The notes under the pieces are model-generated. The model saw nothing but the letters and a program-made list of their open reading frames with translations, was not told where the DNA came from and did no database searches. This document shows, piece after piece, positions 38,230-48,594 of a DNA stretch of 64,000 nt. The stretch lies in assembly GCF_016786255.1 (NCBI RefSeq), contig NZ_JADMKT010000078.1, forward strand, positions 303,829 through 367,828, given 5' to 3'. The number at the start of each line of letters is the position of its first letter. The stretch's first letter is position 1. The stretch is from Robertkochia sediminum (GTDB lineage Bacteria; Bacteroidota; Bacteroidia; Flavobacteriales; Flavobacteriaceae). The translations under genes and the position numbers were made by a program.

Positions 38230-39273
38230 CTAGCGCTTAACTCCCTGACTATCAATCCACTGCCTGTATTTCGCAGCATTTCTGTTGTGCTCTGCCAAGG
38301 TCTTTGCAAATTTGTGATAGCCGAAATTCTGCGTATCGGCGACAAAATAGAGGTAATTATGTCTTTCTGCCTGAAGCACAGCATCTATAGAAGAAATGTC
38401 GGGCATGGCAATTGGCCCGGGAGGAATTCCCGCATTGCGATAGGTGTTGTATGGCGAATCGATCTTAAGGTCTTTTAAAAGCACTCTTTTAACGACCATG
38501 TCGAAGTTTCCCGATTCCTTTTTCATGGCATAGATCACCGTTGGATCTGCTTGTAAAGGCATGCGCTTTCTAACCCGGTTCAGGTACACTCCGGCCACTC
38601 TTGGTCTTTCATCGACCTTAGCCGTTTCTTTTTGAACTATGGCAGCAAGGGCAGTTACCTCTCCCGGAGTTAGATTAAGCTTATCGGCTTTTGCCAGGCG
38701 ATCTTCATTCCAAAACCGGTTGTACTCTTTTAGCATGCGGTCCCTGAACGATTCAGCACCGGTATTCCAGAAGAACTCATAGGTATTTGGTATATACATA
38801 CCCAAGGCGGTATCTTCATTAAAACCATTTTCCTTTAAAAATGCTGCATCCCGAAACGCCTGAATAAGCTCCAGGCTGTCGGCTTCAATTTGCACCGCTA
38901 TACGTCCCGCGAGATCTTCCAGACGTTCCTGGTTGTTGAAGGAGATATCTAAGGGCAGGTTGCGACTGCGAATCGAGTTAACGATATCATTATTGTTCAT
39001 CCCCTTCTTTATGAGAAAACGCCCAGGTTTGATATTAGACACATAGCCTTTTTTACCGGCTATATCGGCAAAACTCTCAGGATCTTTCAAAAGGGGTGAG
39101 ATCTGCTGGAGAACATCTTTAAACGTATCATCAGAAGCCACATAGACATAGGCCTCTTTATTATCAAAAGCCGTGTTCGGAGCGAAAATAGCATCGTAAA
39201 CCATATACACGAACACACCTCCTGCCAATACCCCCAGAAGGGCTATGGCCAATAAAATCTTTTTAATGTACAT
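38230..39273 (-). CDS. mltG: Endolytic transglycosylase MltG
   Basis: A 347-residue inner-membrane enzyme that cuts nascent glycan strands and sets their length. A single N-terminal membrane helix (about 6-28) is followed by the LysM-like and YceG domains. The catalytic Glu lies in ALAAIVQKETAKVDERPRVAGVYLNRV, with further family motifs LQADPTVIYAM, SPYNTYRNAGIPPGPI and NYLYFVADTQ. Length and motif spacing are typical. It overlaps the upstream GNAT gene by 11 nt and forms an operon with it and dapF, linking diaminopimelate synthesis with peptidoglycan processing. Confidence 0.95.
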   Translation of the reverse strand: MYIKKILLAIALLGVLAGGVFVYMVYDAIFAPNTAFDNKEAYVYVASDDTFKDVLQQISPLLKDPESFADIAGKKGYVSNIKPGRFLIKKGMNNNDIVNSIRSRNLPLDISFNNQERLEDLAGRIAVQIEADSLELIQAFRDAAFLKENGFNEDTALGMYIPNTYEFFWNTGAESFRDRMLKEYNRFWNEDRLAKADKLNLTPGEVTALAAIVQKETAKVDERPRVAGVYLNRVRKRMPLQADPTVIYAMKKESGNFDMVVKRVLLKDLKIDSPYNTYRNAGIPPGPIAMPDISSIDAVLQAERHNYLYFVADTQNFGYHKFAKTLAEHNRNAAKYRQWIDSQGVKR

Positions 39274-39793
39274 CTCTTAATTTTTGAAACATCAATTCAT
39301 CTTTAAACTCCCCGTCGCGCAATACCCAGTCTTTTTTAATTCCTGATTGCACAAACCCCAGGCTGGTGAAAAGATGAATACTTGGTTTATTATCCTGGTT
39401 GATATTTGCGTAGAGCTGATGCATATCCAAAACACCAAAAGCATAATCCATCAACAGTTTAAGCGACTCTCTGCCGAGCCCTTTATTGCGATCGTCCCTA
39501 TTCAGGATAACGATACCTACCCCTGCCCTCTTATGCCTTGGGTTAAAGTCGAAAAGATCGATAAATCCGACCACATGATGACTCATATCGCAAATGGCCA
39601 ATCGCAACTGTTTTACCTCGTAAATATCTTTATGACTATTGGCAAGATATTCTTTAAGCACGAACCTGGAATATGGTGCCAGGGTCTCACTCACCTCCCA
39701 AACTGCAGTATCGTTCTCCAGGGTGTAGAGAAATTGCAGGTCTTCGGGCTCCAGAGCCCTGAGGTAACAATGGGATCCTTTTAAACTGATCAT
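39263..39793 (-). CDS. GNAT-family N-acetyltransferase (RimJ/SpeG-like)
   Basis: A 176-residue acetyltransferase related to RimJ/SpeG proteins. The opening ISLKGSHCYLRALEPEDLQFLY is typical of that branch; acetyl-CoA binding is by VILNRDDRNKGLGRESLKLLMDYAF and the C-terminal DNKPSIHLFTSLGFVQSG. The acceptor may be a polyamine, a ribosomal protein or a cell-wall amine. It overlaps dapF by 4 nt at its start and mltG by 11 nt at its end, so the three genes are translated as a unit. The position between dapF and mltG is common in flavobacteria. Confidence 0.88.
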   Translation of the reverse strand: MISLKGSHCYLRALEPEDLQFLYTLENDTAVWEVSETLAPYSRFVLKEYLANSHKDIYEVKQLRLAICDMSHHVVGFIDLFDFNPRHKRAGVGIVILNRDDRNKGLGRESLKLLMDYAFGVLDMHQLYANINQDNKPSIHLFTSLGFVQSGIKKDWVLRDGEFKDELMFQKLRDVH

Positions 39794-40572
39794 GAATCTA
39801 TATTTATGGTGCCCTCGAACACGTTAACCGCAGGGCCCTGCAGCGTTATCTTGTGATACCCCTCCTCATTTCTGATAAAGGAGACCTTTAGCTCCCCTCC
39901 TTCGGTTCGCAACTTCACCGTAGATCTATCGGTTTCACCACGGTCGTACATGGCAAGCGCCACCGCAGTAACACCCGTTCCACAGGAAAGGGTTTCACCC
40001 TCTACCCCGCGTTCGTAGGTTCTTACCGCATAATGAGCGTCGCCCAGTTTTTCGACAAAATTGATATTACTGCCTTTTGCTCCGTATTTACCATAGCGGA
40101 GCCTTGCCCCCTCTTTATGCACATCAAGTTGCTCCAGCTGCTCACAAAGTTGCACGTGATGCGGTGACCCCGTATCTAAAAAACTATAGCCTTCAAAATT
40201 CTCCACTGTTCGCACATCGGTCATTTCGAGACTTACCTCTTCTCCACTAATGGAAGCCAGGTGTAATCCATCTACAGCCATAAACCGGGCCTCTTTCCCG
40301 ACAATACCCAAATGATGGGCAAATGCCACGAGGCAACGTCCCCCGTTACCACACATGGTGCTTTGATTTCCATCGGCATTGTAATAGACCATACGGAAAT
40401 CGGTGGTCTCATCATGCTCCAGAAGGATCAATCCGTCTGCTCCAATACCAAATTTCCTGTCGCAAAGATGCCTGACCAACGCCGTGTCATTTTTCGGAAA
40501 GAACAAGGCACGGTTATCGATCATGACAAAATCGTTTCCTGTACCCTGATATTTATAAAAATGCAGTTTCAT
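39790..40572 (-). CDS. dapF: Diaminopimelate epimerase
   Basis: A 260-residue cofactor-independent racemase converting LL- to meso-diaminopimelate, the precursor of lysine and of peptidoglycan cross-links. Both catalytic cysteines are present, in MCGNGGRCL and LSCGTGVTAVAL. The N-terminal YKYQGTGNDFVMIDNR is a family signature. The frame opens at 40593, but I start it at 40572 (MKLHFYKYQGTG), as in related proteins and because a -7 promoter element lies at 40591-40598. It is the first gene of the dapF-GNAT-mltG operon. Confidence 0.96.
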   Translation of the reverse strand: MKLHFYKYQGTGNDFVMIDNRALFFPKNDTALVRHLCDRKFGIGADGLILLEHDETTDFRMVYYNADGNQSTMCGNGGRCLVAFAHHLGIVGKEARFMAVDGLHLASISGEEVSLEMTDVRTVENFEGYSFLDTGSPHHVQLCEQLEQLDVHKEGARLRYGKYGAKGSNINFVEKLGDAHYAVRTYERGVEGETLSCGTGVTAVALAMYDRGETDRSTVKLRTEGGELKVSFIRNEEGYHKITLQGPAVNVFEGTINIDS

Positions 40573-40590
40573 GACGGTGAGGTTAGGCTG

Positions 40591-40598
40591 CAAATATA
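40591..40598 (-). promoter_or_regulatory. -7 promoter element of dapF-GNAT-mltG
   Basis: TATATTTG on the minus strand, exact TAnnTTTG match, about 18 nt before the dapF ATG at 40572. It rules out the earlier possible start at 40593. Confidence 0.5.
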
Positions 40599-40707
40599 CA
40601 ATAATGTCGTGCGGAATTCCATTGTTAAAAATGGGTTAAATGCGTCACCCAAATACAATATTCAATTAATTTTATTGGTTAGTCGAACACAATCAAACAA
40701 TTGTACC

Positions 40708-42105
40708 ATGAAGAAAATTTCTAGTTTACTCTTGTTAGCGTTATTGAGTGGGGCCATTACCTTAGGAGCCTACAAAGTGTTCTTTGAGCCTCAACCAGTA
40801 GTCGTAAACGACAGGGAAGAAAACTCCCCTTTTGTAGCAACATCCCTACCTTCGATCCCCTTGGGCGAAGACGAGGTTAATTTCACTACAGCTGCCGAAA
40901 AAACCGTAAATGCCGTAGTTCACGTTAAGAACGTAACCCTGAGCCGTGGGCCATCCAGCCTTCTGGAGTTCTATTACGGTCATGGAGGAACACCAAGAGC
41001 CCAGGTGGGAACCGGTTCGGGTGTGATCATTTCTCCCGATGGTTATATCGTAACCAACAATCACGTGATCGCCAATGCTTCTAAATTGGAGATCACCCTG
41101 AACGACAACCGTTCATTTGAAGCCGAGTTAATAGGGGCCGATCCCGAAACGGATATTGCCCTTCTTAAAATAGACTCCGATAAAGAGTTACCCTACCTCC
41201 CTTTTGGAGATTCCAACCAGATACGCCTTGGCGAGTGGGTACTTGCCGTGGGTAATCCGTTTAACCTCACCTCTACCGTAACCGCCGGAATTATCAGTGC
41301 GAAGGGACGCGATCTGAACGACAGGGATCGCAGGTTCCAATCGTTCATACAGACCGATGCAGCCGTAAACCCCGGTAATAGCGGGGGCGCCCTGGTAAAC
41401 ACCAGAGGTGAACTGGTAGGTATTAATACCGCCATCTCCTCGCAAACGGGTTCTTACGTTGGTTATTCTTTTGCCGTGCCCAGTAATATTGCCAGAAAGG
41501 TCGTGGAAGACATCATGGAATACGGGAATGTTCAGATCGGGAACATCGGGATCATGGGTAGCGACCTGAAGAACATCAATACAGAACAATTCGGTATCGA
41601 TGAAACCGAAGGGATCTATATCGCAGAGATCATTGAAGATTCCGGAGCCGATCGCGCAGGACTGAAAAGCGGAGACATCATCAAATCGATCGATGGTATC
41701 AAGATCACCAAATTCGCCGACCTTTCGGGATACCTCAGAAGTAAGCGTCCTGACGATAAGGTATCGCTAATGATCTTAAGAGACAATAAAGAGGTTACGG
41801 TACCGGTAACCCTCTTAAAAGAAAACACCTACCAGATCGACTTTTTAGACCTGAAGGTGAAAGAGCTTAGTAACAATGACAAAAAGACCTTTGGACGTAA
41901 AAAGGGTGTCAAGATCATTGATGCCGGAGAATACATTCGGGAAGAGCGATTTGAAGGCAAACTTCTTGTTGGCATTAACGATATGGAGATCGGCAGTATA
42001 GACGATCTTAAAAAAGCCCTGTCTAACCTCGAACAATACCGAGGCTTAAGCATCGTGATCATGGACGAGGACGGGGAGAAAGAGCGACTCATATTTAGAA
42101 ATTGA
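40708..42105 (+). CDS. Deg/HtrA-family periplasmic serine protease
   Basis: A 465-residue trypsin-like protease with PDZ domains, acting as protease and chaperone on misfolded envelope proteins. An N-terminal hydrophobic signal or anchor (MKKISSLLLLALLSGAITLG) precedes the catalytic triad H119 (TNNHVIA), D149 (ETDIALLKI) and S225 (VNPGNSGGALVN). Two PDZ-like domains follow (about 260-350 and 380-465), the first with the carboxylate-binding GIYIAEIIEDSGADRAGLKSGD. The frame runs from 40312, but everything before 40708 is hydrophilic, overlaps dapF, and lacks any signal, so MKKISS at 40708 is the start. It stands alone between two transcription units and is closed by a terminator. Confidence 0.95.
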   Translation: MKKISSLLLLALLSGAITLGAYKVFFEPQPVVVNDREENSPFVATSLPSIPLGEDEVNFTTAAEKTVNAVVHVKNVTLSRGPSSLLEFYYGHGGTPRAQVGTGSGVIISPDGYIVTNNHVIANASKLEITLNDNRSFEAELIGADPETDIALLKIDSDKELPYLPFGDSNQIRLGEWVLAVGNPFNLTSTVTAGIISAKGRDLNDRDRRFQSFIQTDAAVNPGNSGGALVNTRGELVGINTAISSQTGSYVGYSFAVPSNIARKVVEDIMEYGNVQIGNIGIMGSDLKNINTEQFGIDETEGIYIAEIIEDSGADRAGLKSGDIIKSIDGIKITKFADLSGYLRSKRPDDKVSLMILRDNKEVTVPVTLLKENTYQIDFLDLKVKELSNNDKKTFGRKKGVKIIDAGEYIREERFEGKLLVGINDMEIGSIDDLKKALSNLEQYRGLSIVIMDEDGEKERLIFRN

Positions 42106-42137
42106 TCCTTATAAGTACATCGAAAAACCACATATAG

Positions 42138-42167
42138 AAAGAGCCTTTAAATAAGGCTCTTTTTTTT
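42138..42167 (+). terminator. Intrinsic terminator of the Deg-family protease gene
   Basis: A perfect 10-bp stem (AAAGAGCCTT / AAGGCTCTTT, arms 42138-42147 and 42153-42162) with a 5-nt loop, followed by T residues. Confidence 0.9.
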
Positions 42168-42201
42168 GGGAATTTAATTTTACGAAAACGTTTGAAATAT
42201 C

Positions 42202-42209
42202 TACTTTTG
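42202..42209 (+). promoter_or_regulatory. -7 promoter element of the GAPDH gene
   Basis: TACTTTTG, exact TAnnTTTG match, 37 nt before the ATG. No TTG at the normal -33 distance; the upstream stretch is AT-rich. Confidence 0.5.
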
Positions 42210-42246
42210 CCGCAAAATCTTATACGCTTTAAACAACACTAACATT

Positions 42247-43695
42247 ATGAGGTTAACTACTACCTACGACAAAGAGCTAGCTTACCAGGCCGACCGCCGA
42301 AAGGCTGCCGTAGAATTCATCAAAGTCGTTAGCGACCTTTGGTATGAGAATTCCATAGAGCTTGTACTCTTCAGGAATCAACTCATCGACAAGAGCATTA
42401 GCGAGGTGATGAATCTGCACAAATACGCTGCTGAGTTCGTAGAAAAGCCCATCTCCATCTTTGATACTGTAGAGATCGCTTACGCTATCAGAGACATGAA
42501 CCTTCCTGCCGCTAAGATCGATATCGGGAAACTTACCTATGAGTATCACCTGGAAGACAATCACAAAGAAGACGCCAGCGAGTTTGTTCACCACAAACTA
42601 AGGGATGCCAGAAATTGTGATGATATCGCTCCCAAAGATGTAGTACTCTATGGATTCGGCCGTATCGGGAGACTTCTTGCCCGCGAACTTATGCTCAAGA
42701 CCGGAAGCGGAACACAGTTGCGACTGAGAGCCATTGTAACCCGTGGAGCGGTAACCCGCGAGGTCCTTGAGAAAAGAGCTTCTTTGCTTCAAAATGACTC
42801 TGTGCATGGAGAATTTCCAGGAACTGTCGGGATCAATGAAGAAAAGCAGGCGCTTATTATTAACGACACCACCGTATATATTATTAGCGCTAATGATCCC
42901 GAAAGCATCGATTACACCAACTACGGGATCAAAGATGCCTTAGTGATCGATAACACCGGAGCCTTCCGCGACCAGGAGGCGCTAAGCCGACACCTTAAAG
43001 CCAAGGGAACAGAAAAAGTGCTCCTTACCGCACCGGGTAAGGGTGTTCCTAATATTGTTCACGGAGTTAACCACCGTGAATACGATGCAGACGAATTAAA
43101 TATATTCTCTGCGGCTTCCTGTACCACCAACGCCATTACACCAATTCTCAAAGTTGTCGAAGATACCCTGGGTATTGAAAAAGGACACCTTGAGACCATT
43201 CACGCTTACACCAACGACCAGAACCTTGTTGATAATATGCACAGCAAATACCGACGCGGTCGCGCTGCTGCCCTCAACATGGTGATCACAGAAACCGGAG
43301 CCGGAAAGGCCGTTTCAAAAGCCCTGCCTGCCCTTGAGGGGAAACTCACCTCGAACGCCATTCGCGTTCCCGTTCCTAACGGATCACTGGCCGTACTCAA
43401 TTTACAGGTGAAGAAAGCCACCGACAAAGAAGAGATCAACAATATCGTAAAGCGATATGCCCTGCAGGGAGAGCTGGTAGAGCAGATCAAGTATTCCTTG
43501 AACAATGAATTGGTTTCTTCTGATATCGTGGGTACCTCTGCCCCATCGATCTACGACAGTAAGGCCACTTTGGTGTCTGAAGACGGTGAAAACATTGTGT
43601 TATACATATGGTATGACAATGAATATGGATACAGTCAACAGGTGATCCGACTCGCAAAATACATCGCGAAAGTAAGAAGATTCACATATTACTAG
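42247..43695 (+). CDS. Glyceraldehyde-3-phosphate dehydrogenase, long form
   Basis: A 482-residue GAPDH, which oxidises glyceraldehyde 3-phosphate to 1,3-bisphosphoglycerate with NAD(P)+. The nucleotide-binding domain begins at about residue 131 (DVVLYGFGRIGRLLARELM), the catalytic cysteine is C292 (SAASCTTNAITP), and the C-terminal motif WYDNEYGYSQQVIRLAKY is intact. Usual GAPDH has ~335 residues with Cys near 150, so this protein carries an N-terminal extension of about 130 residues, mostly helical (FIKVVSDLWYENSIELVLFRNQLID). Such long forms are known in Bacteroidota. It is monocistronic. The reductive or oxidative direction cannot be told from sequence. Confidence 0.95.
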   Translation: MRLTTTYDKELAYQADRRKAAVEFIKVVSDLWYENSIELVLFRNQLIDKSISEVMNLHKYAAEFVEKPISIFDTVEIAYAIRDMNLPAAKIDIGKLTYEYHLEDNHKEDASEFVHHKLRDARNCDDIAPKDVVLYGFGRIGRLLARELMLKTGSGTQLRLRAIVTRGAVTREVLEKRASLLQNDSVHGEFPGTVGINEEKQALIINDTTVYIISANDPESIDYTNYGIKDALVIDNTGAFRDQEALSRHLKAKGTEKVLLTAPGKGVPNIVHGVNHREYDADELNIFSAASCTTNAITPILKVVEDTLGIEKGHLETIHAYTNDQNLVDNMHSKYRRGRAAALNMVITETGAGKAVSKALPALEGKLTSNAIRVPVPNGSLAVLNLQVKKATDKEEINNIVKRYALQGELVEQIKYSLNNELVSSDIVGTSAPSIYDSKATLVSEDGENIVLYIWYDNEYGYSQQVIRLAKYIAKVRRFTYY

Positions 43696-43770
43696 TATTC
43701 AAATCGTTGAAATTTTTTTTTTGGGTAAAAACAATATGCAAAAGGTATGTTCGTTACCAAGTAAATAACA

Positions 43771-43778
43771 TAAATTTG
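43771..43778 (+). promoter_or_regulatory. -7 promoter element of the 202-residue coiled-coil gene
   Basis: TAAATTTG, exact TAnnTTTG match, with TTCG at 43750-43753 (one base off TTTG) 17 nt upstream. The downstream GCATCC repeats that at the rplS promoter. Confidence 0.55.
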
Positions 43779-43804
43779 CATCCCAAATATTAATTTTTCA
43801 GGAC

Positions 43805-44413
43805 ATGATGAAGACCAAAAAGAACTTGTTGACCGCCTTTGCTCTAACCTTGGTTGTAAGTTTTTCGGTATGGGCCCAGGAAAAGGAAGAACCTTCTTTG
43901 AATGACGGCAGTATCGATCAACAATTTGAATACATAATGACCGAGGCTAACAACTACCGTAATTACAAGGTGGTTAAAACGGCCTGGCTGAATACCTTGA
44001 AAAAGAACACCCTTGACTCCATAGCCAGACTGGAGAAAGAATTAAGTTCAAGCATCGAGCTTACTTCTACCCAAAAGGCAGAGATCGACGGACTAAAAGA
44101 GGAATTGGCAGGTACCAATGAGCAATTGACCAATGTAACCGAGGAGAAGGACAGTATCTCTTTCTTTGGTGCATGGATCGCCAAGCCGGTTTACAAATCG
44201 ATCATGTGGGGTATCGTTGGTGTACTCACCCTGGTACTGTTGTTCTTTATTTACAGGTTCAAGAACGCCAATGCTGTAACCCAGCAGGCCAAGAAATCGC
44301 TTGCAGAGCTTGAAATGGAATATGAAGAGCACCGCAGAAAAGCACTTGAAAGAGAGCAAAAAGCCAGAAGACAGTTACAAGACGAGATCAACAAGCAGAA
44401 AATGCAGAAGTAA
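43805..44413 (+). CDS. Conserved coiled-coil, single-helix membrane protein
   Basis: A 202-residue protein with a signal peptide ([18 protein letters not shown], cleavage after AQ), a helical region with a coiled coil at about 65-115 ([15 protein letters not shown]...[19 protein letters not shown]), a membrane helix at about 136-155 ([15 protein letters not shown]) and a charged cytoplasmic helix ([25 protein letters not shown]). I recognise it as a protein often found before trmD in flavobacteria and frequently mis-named after it; it has no methyltransferase motif. It has its own promoter and terminator, so it is not in the trmD transcript. The ATG-ATG pair at 43805/43808 leaves the exact start open. 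Confidence 0.75.
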   Translation: MMKTKKNLLTAFALTLVVSFSVWAQEKEEPSLNDGSIDQQFEYIMTEANNYRNYKVVKTAWLNTLKKNTLDSIARLEKELSSSIELTSTQKAEIDGLKEELAGTNEQLTNVTEEKDSISFFGAWIAKPVYKSIMWGIVGVLTLVLLFFIYRFKNANAVTQQAKKSLAELEMEYEEHRRKALEREQKARRQLQDEINKQKMQK

Positions 44414-44443
44414 TCTCAACGAGAACATATGCTAAAATCATAG

Positions 44444-44472
44444 AAAAGCTTCCCCTTGAGGGAAGCTTTTTA
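44444..44472 (+). terminator. Intrinsic terminator of the coiled-coil membrane protein gene
   Basis: A perfect 11-bp stem (AAAAGCTTCCC / GGGAAGCTTTT, arms 44444-44454 and 44460-44470) with a 5-nt loop and a short T run. Confidence 0.9.
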
Positions 44473-44535
44473 TTTGTAGCACCTCCTCGTTCAAAAGGTG
44501 AATATTTCGCATCTTTGCAAAAATCTTCGAAACAC

Positions 44536-45213
44536 ATGCGCATTGATATCATTACCGTACTACCCGAACTCATGAAGAGTCCGTTCGAGGCTTCGATCTT
44601 GCGACGTGCCATTGATAAAGGACTGGTAGAGGTACACTTTCACAATTTACGGGATTACGCCACCAACAATTACAAAACGGTAGACGACTACCAATTTGGA
44701 GGCGGGGCCGGAATGGTTATGATGATCGAACCCATCGATAAGTGCATAAGCGCATTACAGGCAGAGCGCACCTATGATGAAGTGATCTATATGACGCCAG
44801 ACGGTACCACCCTCAACCAGGGCATCGCCAACACCTTGTCGTTACAAGAGAATATGATCATACTTTGCGGACACTATAAAGGGGTAGACCAAAGGGTACG
44901 AGATAAATTCGTTACCCGCGAGATCTCCATAGGCGACTATGTGTTATCGGGAGGCGAATTGGGCGCTGCTGTACTTTGCGACGCAGTGATCCGTTTAATT
45001 CCGGGAGTGCTGAATGACGAGACCTCTGCCCTTACCGATTCTTTCCAGGATAATTTATTGGCTCCCCCCGTATATACAAGGCCGGCCAATTATAAAGGCT
45101 TGGAGGTTCCCGAAGTATTACTTAGCGGAAATTTTGCACGGATCGAAGCATGGCGTGAAGAACAAGCCCTAAAACGCACTCAGGAAAGAAGACCCGACCT
45201 TTTAGAAGAGTAA
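44536..45213 (+). CDS. trmD: tRNA (guanine-N1)-methyltransferase
   Basis: A 225-residue SPOUT-class enzyme that methylates G37 next to the anticodon of tRNAs reading CCN, CUN and CGG, which prevents frameshifting. The knot region is visible as [15 protein letters not shown] followed by [22 protein letters not shown], and the N-terminal [13 protein letters not shown] is usual. The frame begins at 44515, but MRIDII at 44536 is the family start. rplS follows 118 nt downstream, the common trmD-rplS pairing, yet rplS also has a strong promoter of its own here. Confidence 0.97.
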   Translation: MRIDIITVLPELMKSPFEASILRRAIDKGLVEVHFHNLRDYATNNYKTVDDYQFGGGAGMVMMIEPIDKCISALQAERTYDEVIYMTPDGTTLNQGIANTLSLQENMIILCGHYKGVDQRVRDKFVTREISIGDYVLSGGELGAAVLCDAVIRLIPGVLNDETSALTDSFQDNLLAPPVYTRPANYKGLEVPEVLLSGNFARIEAWREEQALKRTQERRPDLLEE

Positions 45214-45230
45214 TTTTTTTTGGGCTAAGA

Positions 45231-45260
45231 TTGTATATTAGAATTAAATAACTAATTTTG
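45231..45260 (+). promoter_or_regulatory. Consensus promoter of rplS
   Basis: TTG at 45231-45233 and TAATTTTG at 45253-45260 with a 19-nt spacer fit the TTG-N19-TAnnTTTG consensus. The transcript would carry a ~67-nt leader. This is the best-formed promoter in the window. Confidence 0.75.
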
Positions 45261-45330
45261 CATCCAATTTCAGATCAACCTCTGGCGATAATCGTGAATG
45301 TTGGTATGATATAATCCTAAATTTAGCATA

Positions 45331-45681
45331 ATGGAAGCTTTAATTAAATTTGTTCAGGACGAATTTGTAGAAAGAAAAGAATTTCCTGAATTCTCTGCAG
45401 GAGACACTATTACTGTGTATTACGAGATTAAAGAGGGTGAAAAGACCCGTACCCAGTTCTTTAGAGGAGTAGTTATTCAAAGAAGAGGTACCGGTGCTTC
45501 AGAAACCTTTACTATCAGAAAGATGTCTGGTACTGTTGGGGTAGAAAGAATTTTCCCTGTTAACATGCCTGCACTTCAAAAGATCGAGATCAACAAAAGA
45601 GGTAAAGTGCGTAGAGCACGTATCTTCTACTTTAGAGGACTTACCGGGAAGAAAGCGAGAATCAAAGAGGCTCGTTCTTAA
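45331..45681 (+). CDS. rplS: Large ribosomal subunit protein L19
   Basis: A 116-residue ribosomal protein at the 30S-50S interface. The core GDTITVYYEIKEGEKTRTQFFRGVVIQRRGTG, the TIRKMSGTVGVERIFP segment and the C-terminal RRARIFYFRGLTGKKARIKE identify it. Length is normal. It follows trmD, as in many bacteria, and is read from its own consensus promoter; a strong terminator closes it 23 nt after the stop. Confidence 0.98.
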   Translation: MEALIKFVQDEFVERKEFPEFSAGDTITVYYEIKEGEKTRTQFFRGVVIQRRGTGASETFTIRKMSGTVGVERIFPVNMPALQKIEINKRGKVRRARIFYFRGLTGKKARIKEARS

Positions 45682-45704
45682 TTCCTTACCTTTTAAGCAT
45701 ACAG

Positions 45705-45732
45705 AAATCCCGCCTCGTGCGGGATTTTTTTT
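45705..45732 (+). terminator. Intrinsic terminator of rplS
   Basis: A perfect 9-bp stem (AAATCCCGC / GCGGGATTT, arms 45705-45713 and 45719-45727) with a 5-nt loop and a T tract. Confidence 0.92.
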
Positions 45733-45791
45733 GTTCATAACTCAAAGCTCCGGAACACCCAACCCTGTTGATAAATACACTACACAAACTA

Positions 45792-45822
45792 TTGCTTTTC
45801 AGCGACTTATGTCGTATCTTTA
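45792..45822 (+). promoter_or_regulatory. Putative promoter of the gene-free interval between rplS and icd
   Basis: TTG at 45792-45794 and TATCTTTA at 45815-45822, 20 nt apart; only the last base of the -7 element differs from TAnnTTTG. It would start a transcript near 45826. Confidence 0.5.
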
Positions 45823-45825
45823 AAA

Positions 45826-46168
45826 GACTAAAACGTTCTTAAATACATTAAAGAAATTGCAATTCGATTATGTCTGAAAACATTATAGCTGCCAACCAAA
45901 AAGAGTAGTATGTTTTCAGAAAGTTTGAATCTTTCATCGAATTGAAAGGTCAGTGCCAAAAGCCTGATTTAACATCAGGAAAAAGGAGATCTGAATTGTA
46001 ATATCAGAGCTATTCCACATATCATTTACAGGTATCAAGAATAACTCAACATCGGAAAACGGATCAATACATGTAGTTGAAGTAATTATTTAGAGTTTTT
46101 AAGTATTGAACCCTTTCCAAAGAAAGCCATATCATCTCAATTATGTCATGATATGGCTTTTGTTTTTT
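45826..46168 (+). ncRNA. Candidate structured RNA between rplS and icd
   Basis: The 579-bp gap between rplS and icd has no credible protein gene, but from 45826 to 46168 it looks like a ~343-nt transcription unit: a promoter in front (45792-45822), a strong terminator at its end (46123-46168), and several inverted repeats in between. These are an 11-bp perfect pair (45873-45883 with 45910-45920), two mutually exclusive small hairpins (45919-45935 GAAAG/CTTTC, and 45931-45948 CTTTCA/TGAAAG), CCTGAT/ATCAGG at 45963-45979 and TCTGA/TCAGA at 45990-46008. A 12-codon frame (45870-45908) sits within the first hairpin. I find no sign of tmRNA, RNase P RNA or 4.5S RNA. It could alternatively be a long terminated leader that is read through into icd. 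Confidence 0.4.
46123..46168 (+). terminator. Strong terminator closing the rplS-icd interval
   Basis: A perfect 13-bp stem (AAAGCCATATCAT / ATGATATGGCTTT, arms 46123-46135 and 46148-46160) with a 12-nt loop, followed by TGTTTTTT. It lies 93 nt ahead of the icd ATG and belongs to no annotated gene. Confidence 0.85.
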
Positions 46169-46242
46169 ACGCACATCGTACCAACTACGCAGGATACATG
46201 GAGAAAACAGGTTTAAAATTGTATATTAGCGCAGTTTAATAA

Positions 46243-48483
<2,241 letters not shown>

Positions 48484-48507
48484 AAGTAAAATACACGTAG
48501 AAAGATC

Positions 48508-48540
48508 AAAGGCCCGTTGTCTATAACGGGCCTTTTTCTT
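48508..48540 (+). terminator. Intrinsic terminator of icd
   Basis: A perfect 11-bp stem (AAAGGCCCGTT / AACGGGCCTTT, arms 48508-48518 and 48525-48535) with a 6-nt loop and a T run. Confidence 0.92.
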
Positions 48541-48594
48541 TACCATTTAGTACAAAAAGTCGTTAATTCTGTTTAACTTTATCGCTAAAAAGTT

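Noticed and set aside
45870..45908. 12-codon frame inside the candidate RNA as a tmRNA tag sequence
   Set aside because: The typical tmRNA acceptor-like ends and a tag ending in ALAA are absent, and it begins with its own ATG, so it is more likely chance or a small leader peptide.
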